NCBI GenBank assembly: GCA_000970895.1 | Contig: JYHA01000026.1 | Location: forward strand, 1-22,602 | Length of the DNA: 22,602 nucleotides | Source of the DNA: Candidatus Arcanibacter lacustris | Lineage (GTDB): Bacteria > Pseudomonadota > Alphaproteobacteria > Rickettsiales > Arcanibacteraceae | Direction of reading: 5' to 3' | Shown: in pieces, positions 7,781 through 14,506 of the stretch | Numbering within the stretch: position 1 is the first letter of the stretch | How the letters are laid out: every line of letters begins with the position of its first letter | The notes under the pieces: model-generated | Seen by the model: the letters and a program-made list of their open reading frames with translations, nothing else | The model's database searches: none | What the model was told of the DNA's origin: nothing | Program-made: the position numbers and the translations under genes

Positions 7781-8710
7781 ATGTCTGTAATTAATAATGA
7801 ATATAAAGGGTTGTTATTTGGTTTGACCTCTGGTGTTTTTTATGGAGCTATTGGATTTTTTAGTTATCATATATTAAAAGAAAGTTCAGTTTACAATATG
7901 TTATTCTGGCGCTTTGCAATAGCCAGTATAATCATGACTGTAGTTTCAACTATTTATTTAAAAGTTGGTTTTACAGAAATTATAAAATCAATCTCAAAAT
8001 CTACCATCTCAGATATTTTTCTTTATGCGGGTTCTACTATCTTCTTTTTTGTCTCTACCTTATATATAGGTACGGGGCTGACGATGGTTATCCTCTTTAT
8101 TTATCCTATTTTGGTGATTTGCTTAGATATATTATTAAACCAGGAGAGAACGCCAAAAGTTTATTATTTTTCAGCAATAATAACCTTGATTGGTCTTGCG
8201 ATGCAATTAAAGAAAAATGATGCTAGTCATGATTCTTATGGTATTATTTTAGCTCTTTGTTCTGCGGCATCTTATGCTATATATATATTTACGCATAAAT
8301 ATAAGAGGCAGGTTGGTTCTTCTTCTATATCTACGATTATCTTATGTTACGGATGTACTATTTTTTTCTTTATTGCGGCTATGTTGGACAATAGCTTATC
8401 TTTTCCTGCTAGTAGTAAACAATGGATTTTCTTAATTAGTTTGAGTACTATTTGTACTATTTTGCCTATCGTATTTTTTCTCAAATCAATAAAATATTTA
8501 AGCGCTTCTAAAGCATCTTTATTGTCAATTCTAGAGCCAGTATCTGGTATGACGGTTGCTTTTTATGTTTTAGGTGAAAAAATCACTCATTTACAAGCTG
8601 TGGGTATCGTCCTTATACTTATGGGGGGGATGTTGGTGCAATTTGATATGAAAAAAATAAAAAATTACTTCATATATAAGTATAATCGTAATAAAGGCGA
8701 TTTATTATAA
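7781..8710 (+). CDS. EamA-family (drug/metabolite transporter) inner-membrane permease
   Basis: This protein of about 309 residues is almost entirely hydrophobic, with about ten transmembrane helices in two similar halves. An N-terminal GLTSGVFYGAIGFFSY segment and a late-half SILEPVSGMTVAFYVLGE segment are typical of EamA transporters. The substrate cannot be read from the sequence. Rickettsiales use members of this superfamily to import host metabolites such as S-adenosylmethionine, but this one need not be such a transporter. The frame opens at TTG 7766; I prefer ATG 7781 because TTG has no ribosome binding site and the ATG has at least AAAG upstream. It is a single-gene unit between a large palindrome and fabI. 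Confidence 0.88.
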   Translation: MSVINNEYKGLLFGLTSGVFYGAIGFFSYHILKESSVYNMLFWRFAIASIIMTVVSTIYLKVGFTEIIKSISKSTISDIFLYAGSTIFFFVSTLYIGTGLTMVILFIYPILVICLDILLNQERTPKVYYFSAIITLIGLAMQLKKNDASHDSYGIILALCSAASYAIYIFTHKYKRQVGSSSISTIILCYGCTIFFFIAAMLDNSLSFPASSKQWIFLISLSTICTILPIVFFLKSIKYLSASKASLLSILEPVSGMTVAFYVLGEKITHLQAVGIVLILMGGMLVQFDMKKIKNYFIYKYNRNKGDLL

Positions 8711-8795
8711 TATAGAAGTATCAAGTTCGTAAAATTTAAACAAATCTACTTTATCAAGATTCTTTAGACAATTTTAATAATGTGATGGAAAAATC

Positions 8796-9563
8796 ATGAC
8801 CAAACTTCTTACAGGAAAAAAGGGATTAATAGTTGGTATCGCAAATGAAGATTCTATCGCATGGGGATGTGCAGAAGTATTCCATCACCATGGTAGCGAC
8901 CTTGCAATTACTTATCTTAATGATAAAACCAAGGCAAATGTAGAGGATCTAGCCAAAAAAATCCACGCTCCTATCTTGATGAAATTAGATGTTACCAATC
9001 ATGAAGAGCAAGAACTGTTATTTGCTAAAATTGCCCGCAAATGGGGAAAGCTTGATTTTCTTCTTCATTCGGTTGCCTATGCTCCTAAAATTGATCTGCA
9101 AGGTAGGGTGGTGGATTGTTCTAGTGAAGGATTTGCAAAAGCCATGGATGTTTCTTGTCATTCGCTAATGAGATTAGCCAAATCAGCTGAACCACTGATG
9201 AAAGAAGGTGGTACTATCCTTACTATTAGTTTTTATGGAGCTGCTAAGGTAGTTACTAATTATAATTTAATGGGACCAGTAAAAGCAGCCTTAGAATCAA
9301 GTGTAAAATATTTGGCAGCTGAGCTGGGAACAAGTAACATTAGGGTTAATGCTCTATCGAGTGGTCCTATTAAAACTAAAGCCGCATCAGGTCTTACTGA
9401 TTTTGATCAATTAATGGAAGAAGCCAATAAAAAAGCACCATTGCATCAATTAGTTACATTAAAACAAATAGGAGAGATGGCTGCATTTCTAGTATCAGAA
9501 AATGCCTCTCAGGTTACAGGGCAGATTATTTATGTAGATGCAGGATATAATGTTAATGGGTGA
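8796..9563 (+). CDS. fabI: Enoyl-[acyl-carrier-protein] reductase (NADH)
   Basis: FabI catalyses the last step of each type II fatty-acid elongation round, reducing trans-2-enoyl-ACP. The 255-residue protein is a short-chain dehydrogenase-like Rossmann fold with the FabI-type cofactor site GIANEDSIAWG (14-24) and catalytic residues Tyr147, Tyr156 and Lys163 (YNLMGPVK). The spacing equals that of E. coli FabI. The C-terminal SQVTGQIIYVDAGYNVNG is typical. The start ATG is preceded by GATGGAAAAATC, a weak purine-rich site. It is convergent with thrC, with only 17 bp between the stop codons and no obvious terminator there. The EamA gene is 85 bp upstream and may or may not be co-transcribed. Confidence 0.96.
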   Translation: MTKLLTGKKGLIVGIANEDSIAWGCAEVFHHHGSDLAITYLNDKTKANVEDLAKKIHAPILMKLDVTNHEEQELLFAKIARKWGKLDFLLHSVAYAPKIDLQGRVVDCSSEGFAKAMDVSCHSLMRLAKSAEPLMKEGGTILTISFYGAAKVVTNYNLMGPVKAALESSVKYLAAELGTSNIRVNALSSGPIKTKAASGLTDFDQLMEEANKKAPLHQLVTLKQIGEMAAFLVSENASQVTGQIIYVDAGYNVNG

Positions 9564-9580
9564 TGTTTTGTTGACAGCTC

Positions 9581-10843
9581 CTAATATGGTAGATGTTTCT
9601 TCAACGATTGATAATCATTAGGAATTAGCTTGGATAATATTTTTTTATCCGCTACCATTTCAATAGCAGTAGGTAATTCTATATTAGTAGCTAGTATCTG
9701 ATCAACTGTATTTTTAAATTTGGCAGGATGAGCAGTTCCTAAAAATATTCCAACCTCATCTTCTTTAAGGCATTTTTTAAGACCCATATAAGCAATTGCA
9801 CTATGTGGGTCTGCTATATAGCCTAATTTTTGTAATTTAATCATTGCTTCTTTGGTTTGATTCTCATCAATGGCCACACTTCTTAATATTTCATTTAGCG
9901 ACCATTTTTGTTGTTTAGATAATTCTTCAATACGAGGCCAATTATTAGGCTCACTTACATCCATAGCATTAGAAATAGTAGCAATAGTATTCTTAGGTTG
10001 CCAGATACCATTATTTAAATAACGAGGTACAGTGTCATTATTATTAGTAGAGGCGATAAAAGCCTCAATTGGTAATCCCATGGCCTTGGCAAACAATCCA
10101 GCAGTGAGATTTCCAAAATTACCGCTTGGTACTGAAACAACAACTTTACCTTTGTTTTTTAATTGAGCAACTCCTTCAAAATAATACATTATTTGTGCCA
10201 GAACCCTACTAATATTAATAGAGTTGGCAGAGTTGATATTTAGTTTTAAGGATGTATCAGCAAAACATTGTTTTACTAAAGCCTGACAAGAATCAAAATC
10301 TCCTTCTACGGCGATAGTGTGGATATTACCACCTAAAGTGCAGAATAGTTTTTCTTGTAGTTCTGAAATGCGCCCATGAGGGTATAATATCACTACTTGG
10401 GTATTTGGAATATTATAGAAAGCATGAGCAACAGCAGCGCCCGTGTCACCAGAAGTAGCAGTAATAATGGTGGTTTTTTCTTTGCTTTCTGATCCAAGCA
10501 TCGCTGCCATAAACCTTGCTCCAAAATCCTTAAAAGCTAAAGTTGGACCATGGAATAATTCAAGAGCAAAGATATTTTCTTCTACTTGAACTAATTTTAT
10601 TGGAAAGTTAAAAGCATTGTTAATGGCATTATTTATCAAACTTTCAGAAAATTCATCTTTAAGTAGATGTCCCATAATTGAAGCTGATCTTGGTATAAAA
10701 TCAGTCTTCAATAAATTCTCAATATTATCAAAAAAAGGTAATGATTCAGGAAAAAATAAACCATTATTTGATCCTATACCTCTAATCATTGCTTCCTTGA
10801 AACTTACTTTCTCATTTTTATCTTTGATATTATATAAGATCAT
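9581..10843 (-). CDS. thrC: Threonine synthase
   Basis: ThrC converts O-phosphohomoserine to L-threonine with PLP. In the 420-residue protein the PLP lysine is Lys105 in HGPTLAFKDFGARF, and the phosphate-binding TATSGDTGAAVAHAF segment follows at about residue 128. SVPSGNFGNLTAGL and LGTAHPAKF near the C-terminus also match. From memory, the length and motif wording are close to E. coli ThrC (428 residues) rather than the usual alphaproteobacterial form. It is the last gene of hom-thrB-thrC; its ATG overlaps the thrB TGA by 4 bp (ATGA), implying translational coupling. Base composition is like the neighbours, so any transfer is old. Confidence 0.96.
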   Translation of the reverse strand: MILYNIKDKNEKVSFKEAMIRGIGSNNGLFFPESLPFFDNIENLLKTDFIPRSASIMGHLLKDEFSESLINNAINNAFNFPIKLVQVEENIFALELFHGPTLAFKDFGARFMAAMLGSESKEKTTIITATSGDTGAAVAHAFYNIPNTQVVILYPHGRISELQEKLFCTLGGNIHTIAVEGDFDSCQALVKQCFADTSLKLNINSANSINISRVLAQIMYYFEGVAQLKNKGKVVVSVPSGNFGNLTAGLFAKAMGLPIEAFIASTNNNDTVPRYLNNGIWQPKNTIATISNAMDVSEPNNWPRIEELSKQQKWSLNEILRSVAIDENQTKEAMIKLQKLGYIADPHSAIAYMGLKKCLKEDEVGIFLGTAHPAKFKNTVDQILATNIELPTAIEMVADKKILSKLIPNDYQSLKKHLPY

Positions 10844-11778
10844 ATTACCCTGGCGCCTTTTTTATTAATTTTACATATTTTAGTAAAAGCATGTTCGTTA
10901 CTTGGCATATTAAGCTCTAATGATGATTGAATTTTATTAGCATTCTCTATTGAGTCGGCAATGGCAAAGCAAGTAGGTCCTGATCCTGAGATGCCAAAAG
11001 CAATTGCTCCATGTTCAAGACTGGTTTTGCACGCTAAGTCAAAGTTAGGAATTAATTTTGCACGATGAGGTTCAATCAACTCATCGTTAAATAAAGATTT
11101 TGCTAGTTTTTGATCATCACTGTGAAGAGCATCGATAAAGAGTGCAAAATTCTGCCAATATTCTACTGCATCTCTTAGAGGGATATTCTTTGGTAATATT
11201 TCTCTAGCCATTTTAGTAGAGGTTTCTATGCCAGGATAATATATAATTATAAACCAATCTTCAAACCAGGGGAGTGCTTTATTCTTAGCAGAAGATGTGA
11301 TTAACTGTAATCCTCCAAGAAGACAAGGAGCAACATTATCATAATGAATAGAGCCATTGATTATATATTCCATTTGACCTGCAAGAACTAGTAATTCTTC
11401 ATCAGAAAAAACCTTGTCATAATAGATATTTAAAGCAAAAATTGCAGCTACTATAGATGAGGCACTTGAGCCAAGTCCACTGCAAACAGGTAGGTTTTTT
11501 TCTAAGATTAAACTAAAATTCTGTGGGGTGATTTTTTTGTTAGCTAGTTGCCTGTGAAAATTTTCAACGCATTTGGTAATGATATTATCATCAGGGTTTT
11601 GTGGTAATTGATGGGCATATTTGCCAGTGATTTCAAGTTTGAATTTTTCATCTGAGCTTATGGTTAAAAACTCACCTAAGTAAGATCCATCTATTGCCTC
11701 AATACTAGCCCCTAGTGAGTCAAAACCAACGATGAAATTAGCAATAGTAGCTGGTGCAAATATTTTAATTTTTTTCAT
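10840..11778 (-). CDS. thrB: Homoserine kinase (GHMP family)
   Basis: ThrB phosphorylates L-homoserine with ATP to give O-phosphohomoserine. This is a GHMP-family kinase: N-terminal APATIANFIVGFDSLG, the glycine-rich ATP loop LPVCSGLGSSASS (about 96-108 from the chosen start), GSIHYDNVAPCLLGG, and C-terminal GISGSGPTCFAI. Many alphaproteobacteria use the unrelated choline-kinase-like ThrB; this GHMP form resembles E. coli ThrB closely. I chose the inner ATG at 11778 (312 residues, matching the E. coli N-terminus). The frame opens at ATG 11793, adding MVINQ and overlapping hom by 10 bp. Neither start has a clear ribosome binding site, so coupling to hom is likely. It overlaps thrC by 4 bp. Confidence 0.95.
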   Translation of the reverse strand: MKKIKIFAPATIANFIVGFDSLGASIEAIDGSYLGEFLTISSDEKFKLEITGKYAHQLPQNPDDNIITKCVENFHRQLANKKITPQNFSLILEKNLPVCSGLGSSASSIVAAIFALNIYYDKVFSDEELLVLAGQMEYIINGSIHYDNVAPCLLGGLQLITSSAKNKALPWFEDWFIIIYYPGIETSTKMAREILPKNIPLRDAVEYWQNFALFIDALHSDDQKLAKSLFNDELIEPHRAKLIPNFDLACKTSLEHGAIAFGISGSGPTCFAIADSIENANKIQSSLELNMPSNEHAFTKICKINKKGARVI

Positions 11779-11783
11779 TTGAT

Positions 11784-12869
11784 TTATGACCATATCTTGA
11801 GGATGTCAGCAAATATTCCAGCAGCAGTAACTTCTACACCAGCGCCATATCCTCTTACTACTAGAGGAATAGGATTATATCTTGTAGTTAGAAAAACAAA
11901 GGCATTTTCTCCATTCTTAACATGATATAAAGGATTGTCAGCAGCAACTTCTCTAACGCCAGCTCTGCAGATATTGTTTTTAATTTCTGCTACGAATCTT
12001 AAAACCTTGCCATCTTTGGCTAACTCGTTGACTTTTCTCTGATAATATTCATCAATCTTACTCAAGTTGTTTAAAAACTCTTCTGTAGTTCCTAAGCTAT
12101 CAAAGCTTAAGGGTAAAATTGGTTCAATGATAATATCATCAAGTTCATAAGCAAGACCAGTTTCTCTAGCGATAATTAAAAGTTTTCTTGCTACATCTAA
12201 GCCGCTTAAATCTTCGCGCGGATCTGGTTCAGTGAATTTTTTACTATGAGCAGCTTTTACTGCATCGGAAAAAGACAGACCCTCTTCGAGACTTCCAAAG
12301 ATAAAAGATAAAGATCCTGACATAATTCCAGAAAATTCAATTAATCTATCTCCAGTTTTAATGAGGCTTTTAAAATTGTCTATAATTGGTAGTCCAGCAC
12401 CAACATTAGTTTCATAGAGAAATTTACGTTGATAGTTATATGCATCTCGTCTAATTTTTTGGAAGTAACTATAATTGCTACTATTTGCTTTTTTATTGGC
12501 AGCAACTATATCGAATCCTGATTTGAAGAAATTAGAATAATTTTCTGCAATTATTGAAGAACTAGTACAATCAACTATTGCTCCATTTGTTGGTTTGATT
12601 TTTGATAAATCAGATAGAATATTCTTTTTAGTGCTGGTTTTTAAATTATCTTGCCAGTTGTTTAAATCTATGCCATCTGTTTCATATAAATAATTTTTAG
12701 AATTAGCTATGGCGCAAATTTTTATTTTAATGCCTTGACTTAGTAACTCTGCTTGTTGATTTTTTATTTGAGCTATGAGCGCTCCCCCTACGGATCCAGT
12801 TCCAAGTAAATATATTTCAATGGCTTGTAATTTGCCAAGTGAAGTGCTACCAAATTTTAAAGCTTGCAT
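11784..12869 (-). CDS. hom: Homoserine dehydrogenase, ThrA-like, with an aspartokinase N-terminal remnant
   Basis: This enzyme reduces aspartate semialdehyde to homoserine with NAD(P)H. The NAD(P)-binding GTGSVGG lies at residues 23-29; VDCTSS, ANKKANS, NVGAGLPII, SGSLSFIFG, TEPDPREDLSGLDVARKL and RGYGAGVEVTAAG follow in order. They match the C-terminal half of E. coli ThrA very closely, from memory. There is no regulatory ACT domain. The first 13 residues, MQALKFGSTSLGK, look like the start of an aspartokinase (KFGGTS signature) joined directly to the dehydrogenase. I chose ATG 12869, which has AGGAAGA upstream; the longer frame from 12893 adds 8 residues and lacks a ribosome binding site. 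It is the first gene of the hom-thrB-thrC operon. Confidence 0.94.
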   Translation of the reverse strand: MQALKFGSTSLGKLQAIEIYLLGTGSVGGALIAQIKNQQAELLSQGIKIKICAIANSKNYLYETDGIDLNNWQDNLKTSTKKNILSDLSKIKPTNGAIVDCTSSSIIAENYSNFFKSGFDIVAANKKANSSNYSYFQKIRRDAYNYQRKFLYETNVGAGLPIIDNFKSLIKTGDRLIEFSGIMSGSLSFIFGSLEEGLSFSDAVKAAHSKKFTEPDPREDLSGLDVARKLLIIARETGLAYELDDIIIEPILPLSFDSLGTTEEFLNNLSKIDEYYQRKVNELAKDGKVLRFVAEIKNNICRAGVREVAADNPLYHVKNGENAFVFLTTRYNPIPLVVRGYGAGVEVTAAGIFADILKIWS

Positions 12870-12920
12870 AAATCTTCCTAACTTATCTGTCATATGTTTT
12901 AATTAATCCACAATAACTCT

Positions 12921-12949
12921 ATTTTAAAAAGCTATGATAATCAATGTAA
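12921..12949 (-). promoter_or_regulatory. Candidate promoter of the threonine operon
   Basis: On the minus strand, TTACAT (12949-12944) and TAAAAT (12926-12921) are separated by 17 bp. The predicted start is about 45 nt before the hom ATG. No leader peptide or attenuator hairpin is visible in between, unlike the E. coli thr operon. AT-rich DNA makes such matches common, so support is moderate. Confidence 0.35.
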
Positions 12950-13082
12950 TTCATGAAGATAGGGTGATTCCAATCAATAATTTATTGGGTGTGTTCTAGA
13001 AATGAGATGTTTTTTAGAGAAGCTTTTATTTTGGACAATTGGTTTGAATATAGGTTTTAATTTTGTTATTTTTAGCTGCTAG

Positions 13083-13117
13083 AAAAAACTATGGGCAACC
13101 CTAAAAGAGTTGCCCAT
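13083..13117 (-). terminator. Rho-independent terminator of the cold-shock gene
   Basis: A perfect 9-bp stem (ATGGGCAAC at 13091-13099 with GTTGCCCAT at 13109-13117) has a 9-nt loop. On the minus strand it is followed by AGTTTTTTCT. It begins 25 bp past the csp stop codon. Confidence 0.85.
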
Positions 13118-13141
13118 AAGCTTAACAACATATTGCTATGT

Positions 13142-13345
13142 TTATATAATTTTTAAATTAACAGCTGAAGCTTTGCCTTTTTCAGTAGCAACTTCATAGC
13201 TAATTTTTTGTCCGTCATTTAGTGTGCTTATAGAAGCTTGTTCTAATGCGCTGATATGAACGAACACATCATTACCACCTTGATCTGATTGAATAAAGCC
13301 GTATCCTTTTGTAGGATTGAACCATTTTACTGTACCTGTTGACAT
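13142..13345 (-). CDS. cspA: Cold-shock domain protein (CspA family)
   Basis: This 67-residue single cold-shock domain (OB fold) binds single-stranded RNA and DNA and acts as an RNA chaperone. RNP1 (KGYGFIQ, about residues 13-19) and RNP2 (VFVHISAL, about 27-34) are intact, and the start MSTGTVKWFNPTKGYGFI is typical. It has one of the best ribosome binding sites in the window (AAGGAG, 5 nt before the ATG). It is monocistronic: its own promoter at 13557-13584 gives a leader of about 205 nt, and a strong terminator follows. Long structured leaders are a known route of cold induction in cspA-type genes. Whether this one is cold-induced is inference, since many Csp paralogs are constitutive. Confidence 0.95.
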   Translation of the reverse strand: MSTGTVKWFNPTKGYGFIQSDQGGNDVFVHISALEQASISTLNDGQKISYEVATEKGKASAVNLKII

Positions 13346-13399
13346 TTCGTCTCCTTAAGTAGATTGAGTTTAAAAAATTAAAAATATAAGAATTACATT

Positions 13400-13413
13400 G
13401 CGGTTTTCACCGC
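13400..13413 (-). promoter_or_regulatory. GNRA-tetraloop hairpin in the csp leader
   Basis: On the minus strand, GCGGT-GAAA-ACCGC forms a perfect 5-bp G/C-rich stem capped by a GAAA tetraloop, about 55-70 nt before the csp start codon and inside the predicted leader. It is the most stable local element in an AT-rich leader. A thermosensing or stabilising role is a guess. Confidence 0.45.
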
Positions 13414-13556
13414 TAAAACTCTTGGTTGCAAATATTTGTCAATAACTCTGGAGAGAAATGGATTCGTATTCAGGGAAATATCACGCTTAGATCTAATGAT
13501 TTAGGCAATTGTGACTAATTTGATAACCTTAAGAGTATTTATAATACTTATACTCC

Positions 13557-13584
13557 AATATATACAATAAAATTAACAAGTCAA
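13557..13584 (-). promoter_or_regulatory. Candidate sigma70 promoter of the cold-shock gene
   Basis: On the minus strand, TTGACT (13584-13579) and TATATT (13562-13557) are spaced 16 bp apart. The predicted start, near 13550, gives a leader of about 205 nt. The -35 matches the TTGACA consensus at five of six bases. Confidence 0.5.
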
Positions 13585-13675
13585 CCTTTTGTTTTTTTAA
13601 TATTCCGTGGTAGGGTGAAATATTACATTGATAAGAAATTAATATTTATCCTGAGGGTTATCTAATCCTGGAGCT

Positions 13676-13703
13676 AAATTTATCTTTCTTGAAGGATGAA
13701 TTT
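13676..13703. repeat. Short imperfect inverted repeat
   Basis: AAATTTATCTTTC (13676-13688) pairs with GAAGGATGAATTT (13691-13703) at 11 of 13 positions, with a 2-nt centre. It resembles the ATTTATCTTCT palindrome at 13775-13797 and may be a decayed relative of that repeat. The surrounding 13585-13755 shows no gene. Confidence 0.45.
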
Positions 13704-13755
13704 AAGGGATGCAATCCATTTTATCTCTTGATGTATTGATTATGCTAGTAATTAC

Positions 13756-13890
13756 TGTGGATCCTATCGCTGCAATTTATCTTCTTAGAAGATAAATATT
13801 GCTCCAGGGTGACGAAAGAGGCGAAGCTCTCTCCCTCTTTCGTCACCCTGGAGGGAGCTTTCAGGCGACCGATAGGCTCCATAATCATAG
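13756..13890. repeat. Compound palindromic repeat, tail-to-tail arrangement of the 3035-3135 unit
   Basis: An inverted unit (TGTGGATCCTATCGC, interruption, GCTCCAGGGTGACGAA) is followed by a direct unit (TTCGTCACCCTGGAG, GGCGACCGATAGGCTCCAT). The centre is a perfect 19-bp inverted repeat (13802-13820 with 13835-13853). The inverted unit carries an 11-bp palindrome (13775-13797). Both unit halves match the element at 3035-3135 but in the opposite order. It is the main content of the 770-bp csp-divK gap. Confidence 0.75.
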
Positions 13891-13931
13891 TTAAACAAGC
13901 GGTAAATTAAAAAAATGGATTATATCAGTTT

Positions 13932-13971
13932 GATTTTTCTTTTAGAAAAATCTCTCGTCCTAAGATGACGT
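13932..13971. repeat. Decayed copy of the palindromic repeat
   Basis: GATTTTTCT (13932-13940) and AGAAAAATC (13944-13952) form a perfect 9-bp stem with a 3-nt loop. The downstream CGTCCTAAGATGACG matches the pattern of the element at 2205-2261, whose interior reads TTTTTCTTTTAGA before its second arm. It appears to be a degenerate member of the same family. Confidence 0.5.
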
Positions 13972-14041
13972 CCCTCTCTTATCCCGAACTTAAGCAATTT
14001 GATTTATTTATCTTGTTTATATCAGTGATTTTAATATTTTG

Positions 14042-14070
14042 TTTACTAAAAGCTGATAATTTTGTAATAT
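14042..14070 (+). promoter_or_regulatory. Candidate promoter of the divK-pleD-rsh unit
   Basis: TTTACT (14042-14047) and TAATAT (14065-14070) are spaced 17 bp apart, with a predicted start about 37 nt before the divK GTG. It is the best match in the AT-rich upstream DNA, so support is moderate. Confidence 0.35.
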
Positions 14071-14113
14071 AAGTAACTATAAAAACTATAATTCTAAAAA
14101 ATCGGATAATGCG

Positions 14114-14506
14114 GTGAATAATAAAGTATTAATTGTTGAAGATCATGAGTTGAACCTCAAATTGTTTAGAGACTTGTTGGAATTAAAGGGGGCTGAGGTA
14201 TTATCTACTAACGATGGTTCCTTGTTTTATGATATGGCTCTAAGTTTTATGCCTGATTTAATTTTAATGGATATAAAGCTACAATTAATCTCAGGCTATG
14301 ATTTGATTAAGCAGATAAAGAGTGATCCTATAACAAAACATATACCAATTATTGCTATTACTGCATTTGCTACTAAAAATGATGAAGAAAAATTGTTGAA
14401 AGCAGGTTGTGCTTCTTATATAGCCAAGCCATTTGCTGTAGATTATTTTTTTGATGTAATAAGTAATTTTTTAGAACTAAAAACCTTAACTGAAGAGTTG
14501 GTATGA
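14114..14506 (+). CDS. divK: DivK-like single-domain response regulator
   Basis: This 130-residue protein is a stand-alone receiver domain with no output domain. The acidic pocket is Glu9-Asp10, the phospho-acceptor is Asp53 (LILMDIKL), and the signalling residues are Thr83 (AITAFA) and Lys105 (AKPF). In Caulobacter DivK takes phosphate from PleC/DivJ kinases and steers cell-cycle progression; it lies directly upstream of pleD there too. The start is GTG, with GGA 7 nt upstream; no in-frame ATG is close. The stop overlaps the pleD start (ATGA). Its role here in a cell cycle or host-stage switch is inference. Confidence 0.9.
   Translation: MNNKVLIVEDHELNLKLFRDLLELKGAEVLSTNDGSLFYDMALSFMPDLILMDIKLQLISGYDLIKQIKSDPITKHIPIIAITAFATKNDEEKLLKAGCASYIAKPFAVDYFFDVISNFLELKTLTEELV

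Noticed and set aside
9564..9580. Searched for a terminator between convergent fabI and thrC
   Set aside because: The 17-bp gap contains no stem-loop.
12870..12960. Searched for a threonine leader peptide and attenuator
   Set aside because: There is no short frame rich in Thr/Ile codons and no terminator hairpin before hom.
13756..13890. Repeat cluster considered as a CRISPR array
   Set aside because: There are no regularly spaced direct repeats or spacers and no cas genes; the units are inverted.
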